Shown piece by piece: positions 24,395-31,590 of a stretch of 44,367 nt of DNA. Location of the stretch: positions 1 through 44,367 of the forward strand of contig JANXDI010000024.1 in the NCBI GenBank assembly GCA_025059595.1, written 5' to 3'. Position numbers and translations under genes: made by a program. How positions within the stretch are numbered: position 1 is the first letter of the stretch; each line of letters begins with the position of its first letter. Below the pieces are notes generated by a model, which worked only from the letters and a program-made list of their open reading frames with translations, did no database searches and was not told the origin of the DNA. This DNA comes from Candidatus Calditenuaceae archaeon. GTDB lineage: Archaea; Thermoproteota; Nitrososphaeria_A; Caldarchaeales; Calditenuaceae.

Positions 24395-26879
24395 ACTCTA
24401 TGGCCCCAGCGAGGACCGAGACCCTCTCTACAAGCCTCCTGTTCTCCTCCTTAATCCTCTCAAGCTCCTCCCTCAGCTCCTTATACTCAACACCTCTCTC
24501 CAAGCTCCTCCTCACCTTTTCAGCCGCGTCCCGAGCCGCCCTTCGATTCATCTCATACACATCGTTCTGCGCAACATCTTCAAGAATACCGACAACCTCG
24601 CTGCTTAGAAGCTCCCTACACGCGGCGATGACAGCTTGCCTAACACGGTAATTCGAGTCCCTAGCATAGTATCTAAGAGCCTCCACCACCTCCCTCCTCC
24701 CGGGGAACCTTCCAAGCGAAGCGACAGCCGCTGCCCTCACAGGCGTCTGCCTATCGGGCTCAGAGTATCTCAAGAGAATCTTCAGCGAGTTCTCACCACC
24801 AAGCTCAGCCAGCCCCCTCAAGACACCGACCGTGATGGCCGAGGCGTGTGATGGGGTATCGATGTGCTTCAACAGAACCTCGTGGACCCTCTCATTCTTG
24901 GTTTTTCCGAGGCTCACGGCCGCCGCCTGCCTGACATAGTAGCTCTCCTCGCTGTCGGACAGCACTTTGGAGAGGGCCTCGACCACATCGTCTCCCCTGA
25001 AGCTCCCGAGGGCGTCACAAATGGCCCTCCTCACCTTGGCATGCGTAACACTGCCCAGAGCCTCGAGCAGCGCCTTCTTCGCCTCCTCAGTCCGCAGCTC
25101 ACCCAGAGCCCTCGCAGCCTCAGCAGCCACACCCCAGAACCTATCACCCAAGACGCTCTTCTTCAAAGCCTCAACGGCCTTCGCCCCCCCAAGCCTACCT
25201 AAGGCCCTCACAGCCAAGACCCTGCAGTAGACATGCTCGTCAGCCTCCAAGACCTTGATATGCTGCTCAACACCGCGCCCATGCTCCAACGTCTTGAAGA
25301 CCTCGAAGTTTGGGTCTATGCAGATCAGTTCAGGAGCCTCATCCAGCGCGATGACATGCGTAACCTCCCTCTCCCTCAGCTCGACCGTCAACTTCCTCTC
25401 CGCTGACTTGGTCTTGATTCCCACGGGCAGTTCGAGGTGATAGACTGGCAGGGAGTCATCGCCCTGCGTCTGCTTAAATCTAAGCAGGAGCTGTCGGCTA
25501 CTCTCCCTCCACTCTTCCTCGACCTTAATCGAGGGATGGCCCGCGTTATAGAAGAACTGCTCGAAGAACAGCTCCAAGTTCCTCCCAGAGGACTCCTCCA
25601 TAACCTTTCTGAAGTCCTCGGTATCAGCGACCGAGTAGGCGAACCTCCTGAGAAAGAGGTTGAGCCCTCTCCTGAAAACATCCTCACCGAGCATGGCGCG
25701 GAGCATGTTCAGTATGAGTCCGCCCTTAGGGTAGGAGTGCGCGTCGAAGAGCTCGGCTGGATACCTGTAGACGCGCGTAACAATCGGCCTCGCGTAATAG
25801 TCCCTATACTCCCTCAAATAAGCGTCCATATCCCTGACCAGCTCGTAGACAAACTCATCCTCGCCCTTGTCATGCCTCACGAAGAGATTCTCGAGGAGGG
25901 TTGCGAAGCTCTCGTTTATCCAGATGTGCGGCCAGTCTCTACAGGTCACTAGGTCGCCAAACCACTGGTGGGCGGCCTCATGCGCGACGAGGGGGTCGCT
26001 GGAGAAGTCGATGTGTGCCTTTTCGTCGTGAAGTGTGAGTTCCGTTAGGGTCGTCGCGGTGGTGTTTTCCATCCCTCCGAAGATGAATTCATAGACGGCG
26101 ACTTGGGCATACTTGTTGTATGGATAAGGATAATCCAGATAATTTGAGAAGAACTCCAGTATCTCCGGCGTCTTCTCAAAGCTCAGCCTATACACCCTCC
26201 CATAGCCGGGTGGAACGTAGTAGCTCAGCCTCACATCGTTAAAGTTCTCACTGTATTCCTCGAAGACACCCGCCACCACGCTAATCAAGTATGGGGAATG
26301 AGGCTTATCCATCCTCCAGTGCCAATAGTCCCAGCCACCCCTCGAACCCTTGGAGACCAAATCCCCGTTAGAGACCGCGACGAAGCCCGGCGGGACGTAT
26401 GCGATAATCTCGGAAGTGTATTTCTGGGAGGGGTGGTCCACTAACGGAAGCCAGAACCTGTTATAATCGGTCTCGCCCTGGCTCCAGGCTTGGGGCGACC
26501 TCCCCGGGTTGGCCTTGTCCGGCTTGACGAAGTGGAATCCCTTCCTCGGCTTCGCCCTATACGCAATCTGAATCCTGCCCCTCCCCGAGTCCAGCTTAAC
26601 ACTAAGCCTTTCACCATCATACCTCCACTCAGCCTCTCTTCCATCAACCCTCACACCGTCAATCCACATCTCGCACGCATCGAGCAAAATCCAACCGCCG
26701 CCGAGGCCGTGCTCAACATCAACCTCCTCCACACCTCTAAGCGTCTCACCCTCAAAATCAATCCAGAGCTCGAGCTTGAGATGCTTCACCCTGAAGTTGT
26801 TCGAGGGCTGGAAGCGGGATGAATATTCGGGATAAGTGAATCCGCGGCCCGGCTTGTAGTAGGGGTATACGGTTGACAC
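24384..26879 (-). CDS. M1 family aminopeptidase with HEAT repeats
   Basis: About 831 residues from GTG 26879. The catalytic domain has the substrate-recognition G-G-M-E-N motif and the zinc site HEAAH (about 300-304) followed 18 residues later by the Glu of N-E-S-F-A. The last 280 residues are at least five HEAT/PBS-like helical repeats (A-V-E-A-L-K-K-S-V and A-A-A-V-S-L-G-K-T), ending in a short coiled coil. No signal peptide, so cytoplasmic; it trims N-terminal residues from peptides. An ATG at 26903 lies inside the TATA element, so the leaderless GTG 26879 is preferred. Confidence 0.9.
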   Translation of the reverse strand: MSTVYPYYKPGRGFTYPEYSSRFQPSNNFRVKHLKLELWIDFEGETLRGVEEVDVEHGLGGGWILLDACEMWIDGVRVDGREAEWRYDGERLSVKLDSGRGRIQIAYRAKPRKGFHFVKPDKANPGRSPQAWSQGETDYNRFWLPLVDHPSQKYTSEIIAYVPPGFVAVSNGDLVSKGSRGGWDYWHWRMDKPHSPYLISVVAGVFEEYSENFNDVRLSYYVPPGYGRVYRLSFEKTPEILEFFSNYLDYPYPYNKYAQVAVYEFIFGGMENTTATTLTELTLHDEKAHIDFSSDPLVAHEAAHQWFGDLVTCRDWPHIWINESFATLLENLFVRHDKGEDEFVYELVRDMDAYLREYRDYYARPIVTRVYRYPAELFDAHSYPKGGLILNMLRAMLGEDVFRRGLNLFLRRFAYSVADTEDFRKVMEESSGRNLELFFEQFFYNAGHPSIKVEEEWRESSRQLLLRFKQTQGDDSLPVYHLELPVGIKTKSAERKLTVELREREVTHVIALDEAPELICIDPNFEVFKTLEHGRGVEQHIKVLEADEHVYCRVLAVRALGRLGGAKAVEALKKSVLGDRFWGVAAEAARALGELRTEEAKKALLEALGSVTHAKVRRAICDALGSFRGDDVVEALSKVLSDSEESYYVRQAAAVSLGKTKNERVHEVLLKHIDTPSHASAITVGVLRGLAELGGENSLKILLRYSEPDRQTPVRAAAVASLGRFPGRREVVEALRYYARDSNYRVRQAVIAACRELLSSEVVGILEDVAQNDVYEMNRRAARDAAEKVRRSLERGVEYKELREELERIKEENRRLVERVSVLAGAIESKA

Positions 26880-26900
26880 GCCGTCTATACGTTGAAGACA

Positions 26901-26910
26901 CATATATACT
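26901..26910 (-). promoter_or_regulatory. TATA box of the M1 peptidase gene
   Basis: AGTATATATG includes the upstream in-frame ATG and is centred 26-27 nt from GTG 26879. It is therefore the evidence for the shorter start. Confidence 0.55.
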
Positions 26911-26977
26911 CAACCCAAACGCCGCGGGATGTTGATTGGGGTTTTTATCATCCCCCACATCATTACGATTTTGGGTC

Positions 26978-27727
26978 TTGACTATATTAGAGCTGAGGGA
27001 TGTCTGGGCAGGAATAGAGGGGAAGACAATACTGAAGGGAGTGGACCTACTAGTTAAGGGCGGAGAGATTGCGGCCCTCATGGGGCCGAACGGGAGTGGT
27101 AAAAGCACGACGGCTCAAGTCATCATGGGCCACCCGAAATACAGTGTCGAGAGGGGAGACATACTTCTAGACGGCGAAAGCATCCTGGAGCTTTCGCCAG
27201 ACCAGAGGGCGAAGCGCGGCCTATTCCTCGCATTCCAATACCCCCTCGAGATAAGTGGAGTCACGATGGCGAACTTCCTCAGGCGAGCCTACCTCTCAAT
27301 TCACGAGGAGAGCACGAAGAAGCTAACGGTCTCCGAGTTCCACAAAATACTCGTCGAAAACTTCAAGCTACTCCAGATGGACGAGACATTCACAAAGAGG
27401 TACCTAAACGAGGGGTTCTCAGGCGGCGAGAAGAAGAGAAGCGAAATCGTCCAGCTCGCAACACTAAGCCCACGAATCGCGATACTCGACGAAACCGACT
27501 CCGGACTCGACATCGATAGTGTCAGAATTGTCGCAGAGGCGATAAGACAGATAAACAGGGAGAAGGGAACTGGGTTCCTCGTAATAACACATTACGCGAG
27601 AATATTGAACTACCTGAGGCCAGACGTGGTTCATGTCATGAGTGATGGGAGAATAATCGCGTCCGGTGGTTTCGAGCTGGCTGAGGAGCTGGAGAAGAAG
27701 GGGTACGCTGCTCTAAACTCTTCCTGA
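26978..27727 (+). CDS. sufC: Fe-S cluster assembly ATPase SufC
   Basis: 249 residues from TTG 26978 (MTILELRDV), behind a TTTTTATC box at about 26940-26948. Walker A GPNGSGKST, a long Q-loop region F-A-F-Q-Y-P-L-E, signature F-S-G-G-E-K-K-R and Walker B I-A-I-L-D-E-T-D-S-G-L-D-I-D are all intact. The S-G-G-E-K-K-R-x-E and D-E-T-D-S-G-L-D forms are specific to SufC, the ATPase of the SufBCD scaffold that builds Fe-S clusters. No sufB or sufD is in the window. It should be cytoplasmic. Confidence 0.9.
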   Translation: MTILELRDVWAGIEGKTILKGVDLLVKGGEIAALMGPNGSGKSTTAQVIMGHPKYSVERGDILLDGESILELSPDQRAKRGLFLAFQYPLEISGVTMANFLRRAYLSIHEESTKKLTVSEFHKILVENFKLLQMDETFTKRYLNEGFSGGEKKRSEIVQLATLSPRIAILDETDSGLDIDSVRIVAEAIRQINREKGTGFLVITHYARILNYLRPDVVHVMSDGRIIASGGFELAEELEKKGYAALNSS

Positions 27728-27731
27728 AGGC

Positions 27732-28370
27732 TCAAAACTTCCCGGAAAGGTATCTGACTACCTCGTCGTCTGTGACTTGTGAGAAGTCGTCGTAAAACTC
27801 CCCAACTGCGTAAAACTCTGGCAAAATGTGTGGACAGACAAGCTCGTCCACCAGAGGCCTCAGCTTGGAGGCGGCTTCGGTCGAGGCCACCGGGGCGGAG
27901 GCTATCAACTTGGCGGGCTCCATCTTCTTAAGGGATTGGACAGCCGCAACCATGGTCGTCCCCGTGGCCAAGCCGTCATCGACGATTACAGCTACCTTAC
28001 CGGTGGGGCTCAGGAAGCCTCTACCACCCCTATACCCCTCCCCCCGCCCCTTGAGTATCGGAACCTGCTCCGCCGCCCTCTTCATTATCTCCTCCCGCGA
28101 AACACCGTAAAACCCAGCCACCTCCTCCTCAACGGCCACGTCACCGAACTCAGTCACAGCGGCCACGGCAAGCTCCGGGTTGAACGGAGCACCAATTTTC
28201 TTCACAACGATCACATCGAGCAGACAGCCGAGACGCCGAGCCACTACACCACCAACAACCACGCCCCCCCGAGCAACACCATAAACCGCTGAACCGCCAC
28301 CGAGATGGCGCTTAAGCTCATCGGCCAGCTTCACACCGGCCTCAACCCTATCGCGAAAAAACACCCTCAA
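27732..28370 (-). CDS. Phosphoribosyltransferase family protein
   Basis: 212 residues with the PRPP-binding motif V-I-V-D-D-G-L-A-T-G-T-T near residue 130 and the upstream G-V-A-R-G-G-V-V-V-G loop. It opens with F-F-R-D-R-V-E-A-G, typical of the COG1926 group of stand-alone type I phosphoribosyltransferases, whose base substrate is unknown. It converges on sufC with a 4-nt gap. Confidence 0.85.
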   Translation of the reverse strand: MRVFFRDRVEAGVKLADELKRHLGGGSAVYGVARGGVVVGGVVARRLGCLLDVIVVKKIGAPFNPELAVAAVTEFGDVAVEEEVAGFYGVSREEIMKRAAEQVPILKGRGEGYRGGRGFLSPTGKVAVIVDDGLATGTTMVAAVQSLKKMEPAKLIASAPVASTEAASKLRPLVDELVCPHILPEFYAVGEFYDDFSQVTDDEVVRYLSGKF

Positions 28371-28451
28371 CCCATCAAGATATTTGAAAAGAGAAGCATT
28401 TACTCATTTACCTAACCGGGAATACCACACCCGCGGCTAGCTGCCACAGCC

Positions 28452-28459
28452 TTATTAAA
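28452..28459 (+). promoter_or_regulatory. TATA box of the methyltransferase gene
   Basis: TTATTAAA is centred about 31 nt before ATG 28487. Confidence 0.5.
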
Positions 28460-28486
28460 AGTCGAGGCGCAAAGCTTGCTAGGCTC

Positions 28487-29056
28487 ATGAACATCTTCCG
28501 AGCAGTCACCCAGTCGCTCGCGGCCGCGATGCTCGAGAACCCGCTGAGGCGCCTGATTCAAGACCCTTATAGGGTTTTGGGGGAGATTGGTGTGGTGGAC
28601 GGTGTGAATCTTCTCGACATCGGGTGTGGAACTGGCTACATATCGGTGCCGGCGGCGGAGCTGGTGGGCCCAGCCGGGCACGTATATGCGGTGGACATCG
28701 ACGAGGCTAAACTCTCAACTCTGAGAAGAAAAGCCGAGAAGAAGAGCCTGAGAAACTTAACGGTCATCAAGGCCGAGGCATGGAGCATAAACCAAATCCA
28801 GCCAGCCACCATCGACCTAGCCTTAATGTTCTTCAGCCTACACCACTTCGCAAAGCCCCGCGAGTCCCTCATAGAGGCGGCGAACAAGCTTAGAAGAGGA
28901 GGAAGGCTATTCATCTACGACCCCATAAAGTCGAGGCTCGCCGGCCACGGAACAAACATCGGAGACGTGGTAAAAATTTGCACCGAGATAGGGCTGCTTG
29001 CAAAATCTTTGAGAAAAAATGTCGTAAGTTACATCCTCGAGGTCGTGAAGCCCTAA
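28487..29056 (+). CDS. Class I SAM-dependent methyltransferase
   Basis: 189 residues. Motif I is L-L-D-I-G-C-G-T-G-Y, the acidic end of strand 2 is A-V-D-I-D, motif IV is D-L-A-L-M-F-F-S-L-H-H-F, and motif VI is L-R-R-G-G-R-L-F-I. The core fold is complete with a short N-terminal helix (RAVTQSLAAAMLENPLRRLI), as in UbiE/COQ5-like small-molecule enzymes. The substrate is unknown. It ends 41 nt from the rnpB 3' end, which lies on the other strand. Confidence 0.87.
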   Translation: MNIFRAVTQSLAAAMLENPLRRLIQDPYRVLGEIGVVDGVNLLDIGCGTGYISVPAAELVGPAGHVYAVDIDEAKLSTLRRKAEKKSLRNLTVIKAEAWSINQIQPATIDLALMFFSLHHFAKPRESLIEAANKLRRGGRLFIYDPIKSRLAGHGTNIGDVVKICTEIGLLAKSLRKNVVSYILEVVKP

Positions 29057-29097
29057 CAGCTCAACAGAAATTTAAGCGCTAGCAGTCCCCACAATTC

Positions 29098-29409
29098 GGG
29101 GGCGTGCGGCCCATAGTCCTCCTTCCGTTTTAGGCGGGATTGGTCTTCTCGGGTCTTCGCTTGGGCCTCGCCGACGCCTCTCAAAGGCCCTGCGTGCCTT
29201 TCCCCGCCAGGGTCGCCCGTTTCATCCATTCTCCACCGCTCGTCGCCGCCTTGGGGGTGTTGGCGGTTCACGCTCATCTGTGGTGGAGGGGTCTCGTTTC
29301 TGTGGCGTTGCCGCGGGTCTCCCCGCCCACCTCGCGGTGGCTGGCTGCGCCGGTTGGGGGGAGGAACTTCCTCGGGAGCGCCCCGTGGCCCGCCCAGCCG
29401 CTCGCCCCC
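29098..29409 (-). ncRNA. rnpB: RNase P RNA (archaeal)
   Basis: On the minus strand the ends pair as helix P1 (GGGGGCG, 29403-29409, with CGCCCCC, 29098-29104). Conserved segments occur in order: CR I GAGGAAGTTCCTC (29361-29373), the ACAGAAACGAG of CR II/III (about 29293-29303), a GACCCTGGCGGGG stretch in the specificity region, and a 3' GGACTATGGGCC of CR V (about 29108-29120). The length of about 312 nt suits archaeal RNase P RNA, the catalytic subunit that cuts tRNA 5' leaders. Long open frames here are only by-products of its high G+C. Confidence 0.88.
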
Positions 29410-29430
29410 AAAAATATTGGAGTAGACTTG

Positions 29431-29440
29431 GGTTTATTTC
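29431..29440 (-). promoter_or_regulatory. Probable TATA box of rnpB
   Basis: GAAATAAACC on the minus strand lies 22-31 nt before the 5' end of rnpB at 29409. It overlaps the last codons of xdhC (stop at 29434), so the RNA promoter is embedded in the end of the upstream gene. Confidence 0.5.
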
Positions 29441-30366
29441 TTGTCCCCTGCCCGGCCGGTTTGCGTGTCGCAGGAAAGCCCGGTCTGGGTGACTGTTGTC
29501 TCGAATTCCCTACGGGGCGTGGATTGTTGGATTTGAGCCTCCCCTTTCCTAACCACTGCTACGCCTCTAATCCGAGCCACCGCCTCCGCGAGAATAGAGA
29601 GCGCTATCTCTGGAGGCGTCTTAGCACCTATCTCTATACCGGCTGGCGTGCTTATCTTGGCGACGAACTCCTCAGAAACGCCCCTCTCCCTGAGGAGCTC
29701 CAGATTCCGAGCAGCCCTCTTCCTGCTGGCCATCAGCGCGAGGTATGCCGGCCTCTTACCCGAAAGTGCCTCAAGAACCTCCACATCCCTCTCACCTTTC
29801 GTCAAAACCACGACGCAGTCGCGCTGGCTTATCTCGAGCTTGGAGAGGTCAAAATCGAGCTCCGTTATCAGCTTGTCGGGTTCAGCCTCGAGCATAGGCA
29901 TAGGGTCGATGACCCAGACCTCGAATTCTAGAGTCTTGCCAATTCTGACAAGCGCCTCCTCAACGTCATCCTTACCTCCTTGGCCGATTATGTATAGGCG
30001 CCTCGGCGGCAGTACGGGGTCGACGAAAATCTCCATAGTTCCTCCGCAGAATGTCTCAACGAATATCTCATCCCTCCCCGCAGCGGTCGCCAACCCCTTA
30101 ACCGCCTCCTCGGTGCTCTCGAGATGAACCTTCACAAGCCGGGGCTCCTCCTCCCTGATAGACTCGAGCGCGACCGCGATGATTGGCCCCTCAGGACAGA
30201 CCCCACCCAAGGTACCGTAAACAATCTCCCCATCATCGCTAACCACCATCTTAAACCCAGGCTTCCCAAGACTCGAACCTGAAACCCTCACTACAGTCGC
30301 AACGGCATAAGGCCTCCTCTGAGCCTCAAGCTTGGAGACAGCCTCGCCGAGAGACTTGGAAACCAT
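29434..30366 (-). CDS. XdhC-family protein (molybdoenzyme maturation)
   Basis: 310 residues. The N-terminal XdhC domain shows A-T-V-V-R-V-S-G-S-S-L-G-K-P-G-F-K-M and a G-T-L-G-G-V-C-P-E-G segment carrying the conserved Cys; the C-terminal Rossmann part has L-Y-I-I-G-Q-G-G and later G-I-E-I-G-A-K-T-P-P-E-I-A. The family sulfurates or inserts molybdenum cofactor into xanthine-dehydrogenase-type enzymes. No such enzyme is near. A polar 35-residue tail follows the fold and has no known role. ATG 30366 follows the TATA box at 30397-30404; the TTG 4 codons upstream is less likely. Confidence 0.85.
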   Translation of the reverse strand: MVSKSLGEAVSKLEAQRRPYAVATVVRVSGSSLGKPGFKMVVSDDGEIVYGTLGGVCPEGPIIAVALESIREEEPRLVKVHLESTEEAVKGLATAAGRDEIFVETFCGGTMEIFVDPVLPPRRLYIIGQGGKDDVEEALVRIGKTLEFEVWVIDPMPMLEAEPDKLITELDFDLSKLEISQRDCVVVLTKGERDVEVLEALSGKRPAYLALMASRKRAARNLELLRERGVSEEFVAKISTPAGIEIGAKTPPEIALSILAEAVARIRGVAVVRKGEAQIQQSTPRREFETTVTQTGLSCDTQTGRAGDKK

Positions 30367-30393
30367 GACGCCCAACAATCACAACCAACTCCC

Positions 30394-30406
30394 AAATATA
30401 TAAAAG
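30394..30406. promoter_or_regulatory. Bidirectional TATA element
   Basis: AAATATATAAAAG reads as TATATAAAA on plus and CTTTTATATATTT on minus. Minus spacing to xdhC ATG 30366 and plus spacing to ATG 30430 are both about 30-33 nt, so it can drive both directions without leaders. Confidence 0.6.
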
Positions 30407-30429
30407 GGCCTCATCTAAAACCAGAATTC

Positions 30430-30717
30430 ATGACGACCATAGTCCATCTCGACAAGAGAGTGAAATCTCTCTCCTGCAAGTCGCAGCTGAAAATCTCCGA
30501 GAATCATCCAGCGATTACGCCGATGCTAAAGACGGCTTGCCCCATGACGCTACCCACGTTACGGTGAATGTCCGGAACTTGTCGAGGGAAACGGTCATGT
30601 TGAACAGGTCAAAGGCTACGCCGAAAACTTACCACAAAAAAACGATCTTCAACTCAAAAATGTCTATTGAAGACGACACGGCGGTCGTAGTCGGGAAACG
30701 ACTTAAACCGCCGATTT
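30430..30717 (+). pseudogene. Unassigned transcribed-looking region, possible gene remnant
   Basis: A strong TATA box is followed at leaderless distance by ATG 30430, but that frame stops after 45 codons (TGA ending at 30567). The frame two bases later is open from before 30432 to about 30732 without a usable start until TTG 30537. The third frame is open from 30544 to TGA 30668 and gives a reasonable acidic segment (GHVEQVKGYAENLPQ). Piecing frames together would need two shifts, which suggests a decayed small gene; a non-coding RNA ending in the hairpin at 30679-30713 is the other option. It is richer in A+T than its surroundings. I do not recognise any of the translations. Confidence 0.3.
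30679..30713. repeat. 35-nt imperfect hairpin
   Basis: CGGCGGT (30679-30685) pairs with ACCGCCG (30707-30713), then a 3x3 internal loop, then AGTCG (30689-30693) with CGACT (30699-30703) around a GGAAA loop. It lies just past the stop of the cupredoxin gene and at the end of the unassigned region, so it could stop or protect transcripts from either side. Confidence 0.6.
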
Positions 30718-31278
30718 TCAGCGGCCCACTCTGACTACAGCTCCTACGTAAGGTTTCGTGACGCTTTTAATGTAATAAACACCGGGCTCAGTGAACTTAT
30801 ACCGCCACTTTTTGCCAGGCTCGATTTCGCCGGACTTAAACAGGTGTCCGGCGGGGCCATCATAGTACATGACAATGTGAGGTCTGTCGTCGTGGTTGAC
30901 GAATTCGACGACCGTGTTTTTCTTGATATTGAGACCGCTAGGTGAAGCGTAGATATCATTTAAGACCGGGCTGTCGCCCATTTTCCAGCCGGAGGGTGGA
31001 GGAGCCTTCGTTTTGTTGATGACTATTCTATGTCTTCGACTCCCGCGCATTACGGCTGCAAACGGGAAAGGCAAAAGAAGAAGTGGTAAATAAAACCAAG
31101 GAGGCAGCGAGAACAAGTCAAAATCCCTAGTAAGAATCTTTGTTGAGAAGACTGTCTCAGCCCTATTGGCGTAAGTAGTCGTGAAGTAACTTTGAACGGG
31201 CCTGGGCTGTTGTGTGCTTATAGTCAGCGTTGCTACTGAATGGACTACTGCGGCATCATGTGTGGAAAATGTTTGCAC
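30718..31278 (-). CDS. Membrane-anchored degenerate cupredoxin
   Basis: 186 residues from GTG 31278. The N-terminal 55 residues are Thr/Ser-rich, then comes one transmembrane helix (WFYLPLLLLPFPFAAVM), a basic stop-transfer RGSRRHR and a C-terminal plastocyanin-like domain. The cupredoxin strands and G-Y-x-Y region are clear (EPGKKWRYKF and EPGVYYIKS), but the usual Cu ligands are mostly replaced: the Cys position is Ser, the second His position is Lys, and Met is Val; only the first His (RPHIV) remains. Copper binding is therefore unlikely. No signal peptide is present at this start; the frame continues upstream to a TAG at 31339-31341. Confidence 0.65.
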   Translation of the reverse strand: MQTFSTHDAAVVHSVATLTISTQQPRPVQSYFTTTYANRAETVFSTKILTRDFDLFSLPPWFYLPLLLLPFPFAAVMRGSRRHRIVINKTKAPPPSGWKMGDSPVLNDIYASPSGLNIKKNTVVEFVNHDDRPHIVMYYDGPAGHLFKSGEIEPGKKWRYKFTEPGVYYIKSVTKPYVGAVVRVGR

Positions 31279-31338
31279 CGTCTCTAGTATCCGTGATATC
31301 GTAGTTGTTTCGGAAAAAGTCGTAGTGAAGAAGCTCGG

Positions 31339-31470
31339 CTAGTTAACAAAGGTTGTAGAATTATTGTGCCCACCAGTTCTTTCCCGGACGTAAGGGTCGT
31401 CATGCCAAACTAAGAGTTGCGGAGAGCCGCGTTCTATGTTAAGGGAGTGGGAGCGGTTGCGTGTCGCCAT
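31339..31470 (-). other. Short frame in phase with the cupredoxin gene, ended by TAG
   Basis: ATG 31470 opens a 43-codon frame that ends in TAG at 31339-31341 and is in phase with the 186-residue cupredoxin frame downstream, with no other stop between. After the TAG the reading continues Thr-rich (SFFTTTFSETTTIS). It may be the 5' end of a gene disrupted by a nonsense change, or an unrelated short frame. The strong TATATAAATAAT on this strand overlaps its ATG, which argues against the ATG as a real start. Confidence 0.35.
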
Positions 31471-31558
31471 TATTTATATACGCGTTCCAGCTCGGGTCTG
31501 TCTCTGAATTGGCGGCGCATTTATCCCTCATTACCGGTTGATGCTGGTGGGTAAAGGT

Positions 31559-31566
31559 TATTTAAT
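31559..31566 (+). promoter_or_regulatory. TATA box of the radical SAM gene
   Basis: TATTTAAT is centred about 28 nt before ATG 31591, giving a leaderless mRNA. A second AT-rich box, TTATTTATATACG at about 31469-31482, lies further upstream and could act on either strand. Confidence 0.55.
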
Positions 31567-31590
31567 GGTAGAATAGACCGATTTCAGAAA

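Noticed and set aside
29053..29931. Long open frames on both strands over 29.05-29.9 kb
   Set aside because: The region from 29098 to 29409 is RNase P RNA, and the remainder is antisense to xdhC; no codon pattern or motif supports a protein.
30537..30734. 65-codon frame with Lys-rich product
   Set aside because: It begins at an internal TTG without promoter or ribosome site and resembles nothing known; I treat it as part of the unassigned region.
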